Shown: positions 25,593 through 33,321 of the stretch, in pieces
Position numbering within the stretch: position 1 is the stretch's first letter
How the letters are laid out: every line of letters starts with the position of its first letter
Origin: Bin87 sp963666865
GTDB taxonomy: Bacteria; Chloroflexota; Dehalococcoidia; Lucifugimonadales; UBA3495
Reading direction: 5' to 3'
DNA: 64,000 nt
NCBI GenBank assembly: GCA_963666865.1
Contig: OY763072.1
Span: 1,550,001-1,614,000 of the forward strand
The notes under the pieces: generated by a model
Seen by the model: only the letters and a program-made list of their open reading frames with translations
Database searches by the model: none
Told to the model about the DNA's origin: nothing
Translations under genes and position numbers: made by a program

Positions 25593-25754
25593 AAGCCAAG
25601 GTGAAATGCGCAGATGGTGGGGGTCAAACCACGGAGCCGGGTCGTTCTCCAAGTACGGATGAGAGGGATTCACGGGCTTAACCCAGCTGATCATCATCGC
25701 CACTTAGATCATCATCGCCACTTAAATGTATATCCCACCTTGGCTTTAGTTTAG
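25585..25754. repeat. 170-bp MITE with perfect 19-bp TIRs and TA flanks
   Basis: CTAAACTAAAGCCAAGGTG (25585-25603) is repeated exactly in inverted orientation at 25736-25754, and both ends are flanked by TA (25583-25584, 25755-25756), the target site of IS630/Tc1-type elements. The TIR resembles the end of the IS630 element at 31950 (CTAAACCAAAGCCACGGTG). There is no ORF inside. Confidence 0.85.
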
Positions 25755-25789
25755 TAACCGGCGACTACCCTGTTTAGCGGTCACCTCCG

Positions 25790-26700
25790 GCGTTGCATGC
25801 CGCGGATGCGCACCATCAATTCGGCCTGCTCGTAGACCGACGGCGCCGATTATTCACGGCAGTCCGCCGGCTCCGTGTTGGGACCGTGGCAGGGTGTGAG
25901 GTCATCATCAGTCGCGAACCACGACTGGAAGGGTCCGACCAGTTGGCGCCGATCAAAGGCGAGGTCCTTCAGCAGTTTTTCTCTGGATTCGCTTTGGAGA
26001 CACCAGATAGCGTCCATTTGCCCGCTGTGATAGACAGCGACCTTGAGTTCGCGGTTATGCGCGTGGCTGGTATCCATGGCACTTACACGCAGTCCAGGTG
26101 TCGCGCGCCGGTGTCGGTTGGCCGGCAACATTCGTCGCCGCGCGGGGTTTTACGCGCCACAGCGAGCGCGACTAATGCGAATTTTGTAGATTTCATGATT
26201 GCTCTCTCCCGGTTTACGCGAACGCGACGGACGCGCGGCGTGTGTGATAGACGTTCAGACAAACCCCTAATAAGTAGCATTATAGTCCGTTTGACCCCGA
26301 CAGTCTCCAGTTCCGAGTTGTCCCGGGAGGGGCTTTCAGGAGAGCGATCCCCCTCAGGCAGGAGGGGCTGCCGGAGCCAAAATGCCCAGCGATTTTCTTC
26401 GTTTCCGGCCTCACTCCTTTCAAGTACATTAAGGCGGTGTCTCGTAGCCACTCGTAGAGGTTGAACCACCCATCAGGCTCGTCCAAGGTGAAAGCGTAGG
26501 GACACATCAAACGGACCTCGCTCGCTCCGGGCCAATGCAACAACCATCACTTGGCGGTAGTGCTTCACTTTGAAATCCTACCCCCAGCTACCCATCCCTA
26601 AACCCGCCGCCCCTAAAGTCAGCCCTACCCATTGCGCCTAACCTGTGCTAGTCTCTCCCCTGCCAGCCCTAACCCGACCGGCACATTCAATTCATAGAGG
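25790..26700. other. stretch without a convincing gene
   Basis: The only candidate is a minus-strand frame at 25850-26077 (75 residues, start ATG at 26077; contains VAVYHSGQMDAIWCLQSESR). It has no recognised family and a weak start, and I would not rely on it. The rest shows no coding pattern, TIRs or RNA fold that I can support. Confidence 0.4.
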
Positions 26701-26708
26701 TAAAAACC

Positions 26709-26858
26709 ATGCCAACTGGACCTAACGGCGAACGCAGGCCAGCCAATACCATCGAAGCCGCAATCCAAGTGGCACGGATAGCGGTAGGCGACATCGAAGA
26801 AGATTACGGTGAAAAGCCTACAACGAAATCTAAAAAGCAGGCTCAAAAGAAAAATTAG
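26709..26858 (+). CDS. 49-residue conserved small protein (RRPADxIxxAxxVARIAxGExE type)
   Basis: A short gene with AGAGG about 9 bases before the ATG. The product begins MPTGPNGERRPANTIEAAIQ and continues VARIAVGDIEEDYGEKPTTK. This is the N-terminal half of a widespread small family (GPKGERRPADVIGNAVxVxRIATGE) that usually carries a Lys/Gly/Ala-rich tail. Here the tail is reduced to a Lys-rich end (KSKKQAQKKN). The function of the family is unknown to me. Confidence 0.7.
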   Translation: MPTGPNGERRPANTIEAAIQVARIAVGDIEEDYGEKPTTKSKKQAQKKN

Positions 26859-26915
26859 CCTTTTGGATCTGATTGTGCTATAATCGAGGTGGCGGGGGTA
26901 AAATCCTGCCGACGA

Positions 26916-26991
26916 TGGTACCATGGGACAGAATCGAACTGCCGACACGAGGACTTCCAAACCCCTGCTCTACCTACTGAGCTACCGTGGT
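26916..26991 (-). tRNA. tRNA with encoded CCA; isotype uncertain
   Basis: The minus strand folds as a 73-nt cloverleaf plus encoded CCA (26918-26916). Acceptor arms ACCACGG and CCATGGT have one mismatch; the D-arm has GCTC/GAGC; the T-arm is GGCAG-TTCGATT-CTGTC; position 73 is A. In the default fold the anticodon loop is TTGGAAG, giving GGA (Ser), but the variable loop is only five bases, unlike tRNA-Ser. Shifting the loop by one gives TGG (Pro), which suits A73. Both folds have one mismatch at the top of the anticodon stem. Confidence 0.8.
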
Positions 26992-27025
26992 ACGCATCGT
27001 CAATTATACCACAGCACCAAATAAA

Positions 27026-27060
27026 AAGACCCGGCCTGTAATTGGGCCGGGTCTTCTTTT
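27026..27060 (-). terminator. Rho-independent terminator, bidirectional
   Basis: An 11-bp perfect stem (AAGACCCGGCC and complement) with an 8-base loop, flanked by an A-run on the left and CTTTT on the right. It lies immediately after the lipoprotein gene on the minus strand and separates it from the tRNA. Confidence 0.85.
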
Positions 27061-27316
27061 ATCTCCCTTCGCAGTATTTCCGTGTCTTTTCCGGTCCTTG
27101 GTGATCGGTGTGGATGCTGGCGGCAACCTCCAAAATCCGACCACCAACGGCAAGCGGATCCAATTGGTAGTAATCGTAGCCGACTCTGGACAGCGCGGTA
27201 CAGGCGGTATTCAACTCCTCATCGGTGGCATTCGTCATTTCTATGCTGGACGGGACGCAAGCGATAGTCATGACGATGATTCCGGCGACAATCAATGGGG
27301 CGAGGGTTTTACGCAT
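27059..27316 (-). CDS. small secreted lipoprotein-like protein
   Basis: An 85-residue protein with an N-terminal signal sequence (RKTLAPLIVAGIIVMTIAC) whose end, MTIAC, is a plausible lipobox with the Cys at 20. The mature part, about 65 residues with two more cysteines, has no family I recognise. GGAGG lies 6 bases before the ATG. The start overlaps the stop of the TM2 gene (TGATG), so the two are translationally coupled and probably act together at the membrane. Confidence 0.7.
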   Translation of the reverse strand: MRKTLAPLIVAGIIVMTIACVPSSIEMTNATDEELNTACTALSRVGYDYYQLDPLAVGGRILEVAASIHTDHQGPEKTRKYCEGR

Positions 27317-27831
27317 CAGACGCCTCCGTTGTACTGCCGGTCAAAGTCAGCATCCGACATTTGGAACAGTTTGAGCGCATCCATCAGAGCGAGTATCCCG
27401 GACACGAAGAAGCCGATTCCGGTACAGGTCAAGACGATACGCAACACCCCTCCCTTTTCGCCCAGGTAGAACTTGTGAATGCCAAGTCCGCCGGCAAACA
27501 ACGCTAGTAGTGCCGCCGTTGTCCGGTCTTTGCGGTTCCCTGAAGGCGCGGAGGCAGCCGGTTGCTGGTAAGTTTGAACCGGCTGCTGCACTACCTGAGC
27601 CGGCGATGGCTGTACGGATTGTTGAGGAACTGCTGGCGGCGCAATCGGTTCCACCAGATAGATGCTGACCGCGCGGTTTCCTTCGGCGATGTCAAAATCC
27701 ACCAAAGTACCGCGTGTTGGAACGGACGAACCAGGCCAATCTGCGCCGGCGAACCTGTACCGCTGGCTGTCGTCGCCGGAGATAATGCCTTCGTTGGTTT
27801 GGATGGAGTAGTCGAGGACCTGACCGGTCAT
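27316..27831 (-). CDS. TM2-domain membrane protein with N-terminal soluble domain
   Basis: A 171-residue protein. Residues 1-60 resemble a small OB/cold-shock-like domain (GQVLDYSIQTNEGIISGDD and PTRGTLVDFDIAEG). Residues 65-100 are a Pro/Gln-rich linker. Residues 103-160 form a TM2 domain, two membrane helices joined by a short turn (TTAALLALFAGGLGIHKFYL, where GIHKFYLG is the family signature). TM2 proteins are widespread and poorly understood. It is coupled to the lipoprotein gene downstream, and a large hairpin (27866-27972) lies in its upstream region. Confidence 0.85.
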   Translation of the reverse strand: MTGQVLDYSIQTNEGIISGDDSQRYRFAGADWPGSSVPTRGTLVDFDIAEGNRAVSIYLVEPIAPPAVPQQSVQPSPAQVVQQPVQTYQQPAASAPSGNRKDRTTAALLALFAGGLGIHKFYLGEKGGVLRIVLTCTGIGFFVSGILALMDALKLFQMSDADFDRQYNGGV

Positions 27832-27865
27832 TTGGAACCCCCTAGCGGTCTCTGGATTGGCTTCT

Positions 27866-27972
27866 TGCTAGAGACGCCGGCCAGACATATGCTCCCGCTA
27901 GGAGGCACGGAGCCATCCAAAACGGTGAGCATATGTCGTCGCGCTAGGCGTTCCGGCCTTGCGTCTCTAGCA
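27866..27972. repeat. long imperfect inverted repeat upstream of the TM2 gene
   Basis: TGCTAGAGACGC (27866-27877) pairs perfectly with 27961-27972, and GACATATGCTC (27884-27894) pairs with 27927-27937, leaving an internal loop and a 32-base apical loop. CGCTAGG recurs in the loop and arm. It could be a structured 5' leader of the TM2 mRNA or a small mobile palindrome; there is no recognised riboswitch consensus. Confidence 0.65.
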
Positions 27973-28144
27973 GGTCTGACGGTAGCCGACGGTTCAGAGA
28001 TTGTCAAGGCTGGTGGTAGGGCGGGATTGGGGATAGGGTAGCAAGTCCGTAAATTTAAAATCCATCTAATCTAAAGTTGGTCATACTTTAATAACTCTTG
28101 ACCAACATCTTCGAGTATGTAACGAATTCTAGTGTGAATCATGC

Positions 28145-28174
28145 TTGACTTGTGTGCCTAACTAGTGCTATACT
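28145..28174 (+). promoter_or_regulatory. strong extended -10 promoter of the IS1-type gene
   Basis: TTGACT (28145-28150), an 18-base spacer and TGC-TATACT (TATACT at 28169-28174). The ATG at 28182 is only 7 bases past the -10 box, so the message may be leaderless. Confidence 0.7.
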
Positions 28175-28181
28175 GGTACCT

Positions 28182-29087
28182 ATGGTAAACCGCATCGCCC
28201 CAGATAGGCAGGCCCGCATGCTTAATATGTTGGTAGAGGGCAGTTCAATGCGGTCTATAACTCGGATAGAAAATTGTGCTTTTAATACCGTAAAGAGATG
28301 TTTGATTGACGCCGGTAAAGCCTGTTGGGATTATCATGACCGGCACGTAACAGGAATACCGGCGCAATTGGTTCAGTGCGATGAGATCTGGTCTTTCCTC
28401 TACGCCAAAGCAAAGAACGTAGAATTTGCCGCCCGTGCCCCGAAGGAAGCCGGTGATATTTGGACTTGGACCGCCATTGATTCAGATTCCAAATTGATGA
28501 TCTCTTGGGCCGTAAGCACCTCTCGGGACGGCGAAACGGCACTGGCTTTGATGGACGACCTACGAGCCAGAACAACCGGCAGGTTCCAGCTCACCACCGA
28601 CGGACTAAACGCCTATCCGGGAGCCGTGGAGGGTGCTTTTGGCGGTAACGTGGATTTCGCGCAGTTAATAAAAATCTACGCCGAAACACCACCGGAAGAG
28701 GCAACCCGCTATTCGCCGTCGGAATGGGTCGCCAGCCGCAAGGAGGTCATTGTCGGCGATCCAGACGAAGCCTTTATCAGTACCTCTCACGTGGAAAGGC
28801 ACAACCTCACCATGCGAATGAGTATGCGGCGGTTTACCAGGCTGACCAACGGCTTTAGCAAGAAATTCGAGAACCACTGCTACGCGCTGGCCCTGTATTT
28901 CACCTGGTACAACTTCTGCCGGGCGCACACCACGTTGACCAAAGAGAGAGGCGGCTACAAGACCACCCCTGCTATGGCCGCTGGTTTGACGGACCGGGTT
29001 TACGATATAGACTGGCTGGTGGAGATGGTGAACGCAACGCTGCCTAAGCCCCAATCCACCGAAAGGATGAGCGTGTCGGCGTGCTGA
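28182..29087 (+). CDS. IS1-family (large type) transposase, intact
   Basis: About 301 residues from the ATG at 28182, chosen because the in-frame sequence upstream overlaps the promoter. The N-terminus is a zinc-finger-less HTH (QARMLNMLVEGSSMRSITRI; NTVKRCLIDAGKACWDYHD). The IS1-type DDE domain follows: QCDEIWSF (first Asp), WTWTAIDSDSKLMISW, FQLTTDGLNAYPGAVE (second Asp), then ISTSHVERHNLTMRMSMRRF with the Glu and the strongly conserved family tail FSKKFENH. No frame breaks or inserted palindromes are present, so it is potentially active. Confidence 0.85.
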   Translation: MVNRIAPDRQARMLNMLVEGSSMRSITRIENCAFNTVKRCLIDAGKACWDYHDRHVTGIPAQLVQCDEIWSFLYAKAKNVEFAARAPKEAGDIWTWTAIDSDSKLMISWAVSTSRDGETALALMDDLRARTTGRFQLTTDGLNAYPGAVEGAFGGNVDFAQLIKIYAETPPEEATRYSPSEWVASRKEVIVGDPDEAFISTSHVERHNLTMRMSMRRFTRLTNGFSKKFENHCYALALYFTWYNFCRAHTTLTKERGGYKTTPAMAAGLTDRVYDIDWLVEMVNATLPKPQSTERMSVSAC

Positions 29088-29168
29088 CCGGGTAAGAAAT
29101 TGCTCCCGGCTTCGGGGATAATGGTTTGTGAGATACCAAACCGCCCTGAAACGAGGAGCACCCGAAAG

Positions 29169-30502
29169 ATGCTACCACGCGAGCAGCCCGACCGCATCCA
29201 CGTTGCCTTTGATGATCAGCGACTGGTGGCCAATGCGGGGCTGCTTTTGCCCATCACCCTGGCCCATCATCTGGGACTGGGCGAGCTGGTGGACCGCCAC
29301 GTTGACCTGGGAGACGCGCCAGGTCGCGCCAACGCGGGAGACAAGATGCTGACGCTGGTTGCGTCGGCGCTGGCCGGCGGCGACTGCATCGACGATGCCG
29401 ACGCGCTGCGTGCTGGCGAGACCCAGCGGGTGCTGGGCTGCGTAGTCAAAGCACCCTCCACGTTGGGCACGTTTCTGCGGAGTTTCCAGTGGGGCCACGT
29501 GCGGCAGTTGGATCGGGTGAGCCGTGAGGTGCTGGCTCAAGCCTGGGCCTTCGGCGCCGGTCCTGGCGATGATCCGCTGACCATCGATCTGGATTCCACC
29601 ATCTGCGAGACCTACGGTCTGAGCAAGGAGGGCGCACGCCATCACGGCTACACCGGCCAGCGGGGCTATCACCCGCTCCTCGCCGTGGCCGAGGGCACCG
29701 GAGAGGTGCTGATGTGTCGATTGCGAAAGGGTCGGGCCAACACGGCTCGGGGCGCCGCCAACTTTCTGCGCGAGACCGTGAGCCGAGTGCGCTATGCCGG
29801 AGCCACCGGACCACTCACCATGCGGGCGGACAGCGGCTTCTACACTCACCCCATGGTGACTGCCTGTCGTGACCAGAAGGTACGCTACTCCATCACCGTC
29901 CGCCAGAACCCCCAACTGCACAATCTCATCGACGCCATACCTGAAGCGGCCTGGACGCCCATACCTTATTGGATGGAGGGCGGCGCCGACGTGGCGGAAA
30001 CCATCTATACTCCCTTCGCCAATAAGCCCGACGCTATACCGGTGCGGCTCATCGTCCGGCGGGTGAAGCCCACGCCCGACACCCAACTGGCCCTCATCGC
30101 CAAATACAGCTATCACGCCTTCATCACCGACCGTGAGAGAGACACCCTATACCTGGAAGCTGACCATCGCCGCCACGCCGAGATCGAGAATGCCATCCGC
30201 GACCTGAAGTACGGCATGGGCCTCAACCACCTGCCATCGGGACGCTTCGCCGCCAACGCTGCTTGGCTGGCGGTGCAAGTCATGGCCCATCCGCCGTTGG
30301 CGGAGCACGCTGGACCACGTGCATCGGCCTGGGCGAGCCCCTGACCACCACCAAGAGCCTACGGCGGCGCTTCTTCTCTCTCGCCGGACGCATCACCCGC
30401 AAGGCGCGGCGTCTCACCCTGCATCTGCCCCAGGGCTGGCCTTGGCAAAACCAGTTCAGCAGCGCTCTGGCTCGATTGCGCGCCCTGCCGCTCCCTTCCT
30501 GA
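29169..30502 (+). pseudogene. IS1380-family transposase, C-terminus shifted by a palindrome
   Basis: I start the gene at ATG 29169 (GAGGAG 12 bases upstream). It has PRIHVAF/QPDRIHVAFDDQRLVAN at the N-terminus, the first Asp in DPLTIDLDSTICETYG, TMRADSGFYTHPMV (second Asp), and RRHAEIENAIRDLKYGMGLN (Glu region), the IS1380 pattern. After AVQVMAH the frame breaks at a family A palindrome (30290-30304). The true C-terminus continues in another frame (WTTCIGLGEPLTTTKSLRRR to the stop at 30502). Removing the palindrome and a small gain of bases would restore a normal ~440-residue protein. Confidence 0.82.
30290..30304. repeat. short palindrome family A in the IS1380 gene
   Basis: TCCGCC-GTT-GGCGGA, placed exactly where VQVMAH should continue to the WTTCIGLGE segment. 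It creates the frame break of this transposase. Confidence 0.85.
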
Positions 30503-30837
30503 CGTCGTCCTCGGGGTTTGACCTGTCTACAATGACACCATACGCCTGGCCGATCAGCGCCCAGGCTGGGCCTCTGACGGTCCCCGCCAGCGATCTGCGC
30601 TGAAAATCACTGCCAATGCCGCTGCCACGGGCCGTCAACATCCCCTTGACGTGGTCGCCACGCCCCACATCGTCCATTTCATCGGCATCAAGTCCTCGCC
30701 AGCCCGACCCCTGGTCCCTCATCCCTCGTCTGACCACCGCCGCGGTATCCCTTCGGTGGATTCGGGCTAAACCGGGAAAACGTGGGCCGTACAAGAAATG
30801 GAGCAGCTCTGAGGATTAGCTGTACTTTAGATAAACT
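30503..30837. other. stretch without a gene after the IS1380 remnant
   Basis: I see no coding pattern or family match. The right end of the IS1380 element should lie here, but I could not fix its terminal repeat. Confidence 0.4.
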
Positions 30838-30866
30838 TTGACTTTATATCATGAGTAGGTTATAGT
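30838..30866 (+). promoter_or_regulatory. sigma70 promoter of a tiny transcript
   Basis: TTGACT (30838-30843), a 17-base spacer and TATAGT (30861-30866), 23 bases before the ATG of the 15-codon ORF. Confidence 0.65.
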
Positions 30867-30889
30867 TGTATGCGTAAGGAGATGTACCG

Positions 30890-30937
30890 ATGGCTGTTGA
30901 ATTTGAATTACTCGACGTCGCAAATGGTATTAGATAA
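30890..30937 (+). CDS. 15-residue peptide ORF behind a good promoter
   Basis: The product is MAVEFELLDVANGIR. AAGGAG (30876-30881) lies 8 bases before the ATG and a consensus-like promoter lies just upstream. A stem-loop with 9-bp arms (CGGCCCGGA at 30944, one mismatch) follows. It may be a leader peptide, the stub of a truncated gene, or the coding part of a regulatory RNA. It converges with the hydrophobic peptide gene at 30982. Confidence 0.4.
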   Translation: MAVEFELLDVANGIR

Positions 30938-30981
30938 ACTAGCGGCCCGGATGTTAGAGGTCCGAGCCGCCGGGATATGCT

Positions 30982-31062
30982 CTAACTTGTGAACAGATCA
31001 ATAACGATAAAGATCAGTATTCGTACAATCAGCATAAATAGCATCTTATATATTGGGTTCAT
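30982..31062 (-). CDS. 26-residue single-span hydrophobic peptide
   Basis: The product is almost entirely one membrane helix (MLFMLIVRILIFIVIDLF) after a short MNPIYK start. AAAGGA lies about 9 bases before the ATG, so translation is plausible. Size and composition recall type I toxin peptides and small membrane regulators. The convergent transcript from the promoter at 30838 could run into its 3' end. There is no homology evidence, so the call rests on start signals and composition only. Confidence 0.45.
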   Translation of the reverse strand: MNPIYKMLFMLIVRILIFIVIDLFTS

Positions 31063-31292
31063 AGTCGATTTTCCTTTTTGACTATTTTGAAATATACCGG
31101 TCGGACGTTCCATCACGCCGCCGGAATTTTGGATTGGTTGTTTTGAGTTCGGTATGGTCTACATAGGCGCATCTCCGGTTGTAAGATTCTGGTGGAGTGG
31201 TCTGGCTAAGATTCCGCCACCAGCAAGCCTCCACTATATCAGGTTTCAACGCAGAGCGCAACCCCCCCTGTGATGCCTCTCGGAAATGTTAA

Positions 31293-31436
31293 ATGCCGCG
31301 AACGGTTGTGACGCTCACGGCATCTTCCGTAAGCCCTGACAACCTCTACATGTCAGGGCTATTCCTCTAGAGGCCGTGAATGTTGCCTCACTCACGGCCT
31401 CGTTCTTGAGCCCCGGTTGCCTCTATCTCCCGGGGC
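31293..31436. repeat. array of four tandem stem-loops
   Basis: Four hairpins of 27-31 nt follow one another: ATGCCG arms (31293-31323), AGCCCTGACA arms (31332-31360), AGGCCGTGA arms (31371-31400) and GCCCCGG arms (31410-31436). The stems differ but the loops of the last three share a CCTC core (ACCTCTAC, TTGCCTCA, TTGCCTCT). Stems differing while loops agree suggests an RNA with a repeated loop motif, on a strand I cannot fix. Confidence 0.6.
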
Positions 31437-31595
31437 CGTTTTCTAGCGTAATCCAGGACGACCACAAGAGCAACTTTATCGTTAGGTTCCGGATAATAAG
31501 GGAATTAGGTATCGGCCTCTGGGGCGGGTTGGCTTTGGGGTTGAGTAGGGCGGTTGAGAGGCTGTATTAAGGGGATTAGGGGCCGGGCGGGATTT

Positions 31596-31945
31596 TTAAA
31601 GAGGGATTTCAAAATGAAGCACTACCCACTTGTCATCGGCGAGAACGACCTTGCGCACTCGGCCGTGCGAAGCAGACTGGCCGAGGTAGTCGTCCAGTTG
31701 CCGGGCGCTGTATTGGTAGGCTTCGCGGCTAGCGGTGGTTCCGATATGGCGCTTGAACTCAATGAAGGTGTCCAACGTAGTCAGGTCAACGGCCCGGCGG
31801 GAGGTGTCCGACGGCGGGGTTTCCCCGACAACCTTCTCGCTGCCGGCCAGGGCAGTAAGGATAGGAAAGTCCCGAACCGGACTGGTGATACTGTTTTCGG
31901 TTTGTAGGTCGCCATGACGCATCAGGACCGGAGCCGCTGCACCAC
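31596..31945 (-). pseudogene. fragment of a restriction-type protein cut by an IS630 element
   Basis: The frame from about 31945 to 31596 has VDLTTLDTFIEFKRHIGTTA, then YQYSARQLDDYLGQSASHGR and VRKVVLADDKWVVLHFE. The pattern (EFKR-x-IGTT, QLDxYL, GRVR-x-VLTDGxxW) is that of the N-terminal nuclease-like domain found in several type I/IIG restriction and methylase-linked proteins. The 5' end is removed by the element starting at 31950 and the 3' end stops at 31596, so only about 115 residues remain. Confidence 0.55.
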
Positions 31946-32292
31946 GATACCTAAACCAAAGCCACGGTGAAACCCGCATTGGCGTTGGGTAGAATTGGCG
32001 AGAATTGAGGTAGTCGGCAGGGAAATTTGGGGGAGGTTGTTTGTGGGCAGGCAGGAGATGGGTACGCTGCCCATAGGCCAATGGGCCACGATGTTTGCGG
32101 AGGGTGGTCCCAGGGCGTTCTCATTTGAGCAGTCGGGAGGTTCCCCCCCGCGCTGAGCGGGGAGCAGCAGGCCGAGTTGAAGGCGGCGGTGCAAGAAGCA
32201 CCCAGGCAGTCGGGCATCGAACTATCCAACTGGAACTGGAGGGCGGTACGCTGGTTTGTGGAGGAACGGTTCGGGTTGGCGCTGAGCCGGGG

Positions 32293-32307
32293 TCCGCCAT
32301 AGGCGGA
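32293..32307. repeat. short palindrome family A in the IS630 gene
   Basis: TCCGCC-ATA-GGCGGA between the codons for a LSR segment and LNYLHRLGF. It shifts the frame at that point. Confidence 0.85.
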
Positions 32308-32488
32308 TCTGAACTACTTGCATCGGCTGGGGTTTGTGCTGAAGCGACCCAAGAAGCGGTTGCTCAAGGCGGACCCGGTGCGGCGGGAAGCCTTTGTGGC
32401 GGAGTATGCCGCTTTGACGGCGGCAGCCCAAGGGAATGGGACCAAGATCTTCTTCGCTGACGAGGCGCACTTTCAGGCAGACGCTGAC

Positions 32489-32641
32489 CCCGTATCTTGG
32501 TACGGGGCAGGCTCTGCGGGGCAAGTGGGTGTTAAAAGGGGAACCGGCCCCCGTATCGTGGTACGGGGCAGGCTCTGGTGGTCTCCACCAGCCCCCGCCG
32601 TGGGGAGAAGGAACGTCACCCCGTACTTGATACGGGGTCAG
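32489..32641. repeat. three copies of short palindrome family B
   Basis: Copies at 32489-32513 (25 nt), 32550-32574 (25 nt) and 32619-32641 (23 nt). All have arms CCCGTA/TACGGG; the first two carry the CAGGCT tail on the same side. Each is an exact insertion between codons or bases that join cleanly when it is removed. Confidence 0.9.
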
Positions 32642-33321
32642 CTACTACTCGGCGGTGTGCCTGGAGACCGGGGAGGTGGAGGTGATGGAACTGGAGGGCA
32701 ACAGCAACTCCGAGACTTCGGCAGCCTTCCTCCGGCAACTACGAGCCCGGCACACCGAACCGCTGACCGTGATCTGGGACAACTCGCCAGCTCATCGGGG
32801 CGATGCGCTACGCACTTATCTGACCACGCCAGACTTGCACCTGCGCCTGGTGAACCTGCCCAGTTACAGTCCGGATTTCAACGCCCCGATTATTGACCAA
32901 TCGCACCATCTGGGGCTGGGTGCGTCAGGAGGCAACCGCCGATGTGTGCCTGGGAACCCGTGCCGCAGTACGGGATCGGGTGGGCAGCTTCTTCGCCGAT
33001 CTGCCCTACCGTAGGGACGAAGTCAAACGCCGCTGCCGAACTGCGCTACAGGCTTGCGCGGCAGAACCCCTCCGCTCCGCCCAAACCGACGCTTCCGCCA
33101 TGCCAAATGTAGATTTCACTCTGGCTTCGGCTTAGGGGAGCGCGGGTCACAAGGGTTAAGGCCTCGATGTCGCGGACGCGGTCTTGGCCTTGCGCTTGAC
33201 GCGATAAATCTCGATGGACTGGGATGGGGTGGTCATGTACGGCAACCCGTTGCATTTCGGTAATATTGTTCGGCCGGCGTTACAGGTTGCTGAGCAAATC
33301 CAGGCACCGGGACTGAGATTT

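Larger units (their letters stand above)
32110..33135 (+). pseudogene. IS630 transposase interrupted by four short palindromes
   Basis: The protein runs through changing frames: LNYLHRLGFVLKRPKKRLLK, IFFADEAHFQADAD (first Asp), LRGKWVLKGEPA, a short piece coding LVVSTSPRRGE, YYSAVCLETGEVEVMELEG, LTVIWDNSPAHRGDALRTYL (second Asp), NLPSYSPDFNA, then IWGWVRQEATADVCLGTRAA (where the Glu normally sits). Removing three family B copies (25, 25 and 23 nt) rejoins ADAD-LRGK, GEPA-LVVS and the YYSAV segment in one frame. The N-terminal boundary is approximate. Confidence 0.82.
31950..33136. mobile_element. IS630-family element with ~35-bp imperfect TIRs
   Basis: The left end CCTAAACCAAAGCCACGGTG (from 31950) and the inverted right end CCTAAGCCGAAGCCAGAGTG (ending 33136) agree at most positions, and similarity continues inward. 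The left end is preceded by TA. The right flank lacks the expected TA, so one junction may have decayed. The internal transposase is broken by one family A and three family B palindromes. Confidence 0.8.

Noticed and set aside
25850..26131. Protein-coding gene on the minus strand
   Set aside because: Weak start, no recognisable family, and overlapping frames of similar length; noise cannot be excluded.
27866..27972. Known riboswitch or integron attC site
   Set aside because: No conserved riboswitch core and no attC R'/R'' boxes are visible.
33214..33321. N-terminal extension of the MscS channel
   Set aside because: The first 36 codons are hydrophilic, lie next to the IS630 end, and a normal MscS start follows at 33322.
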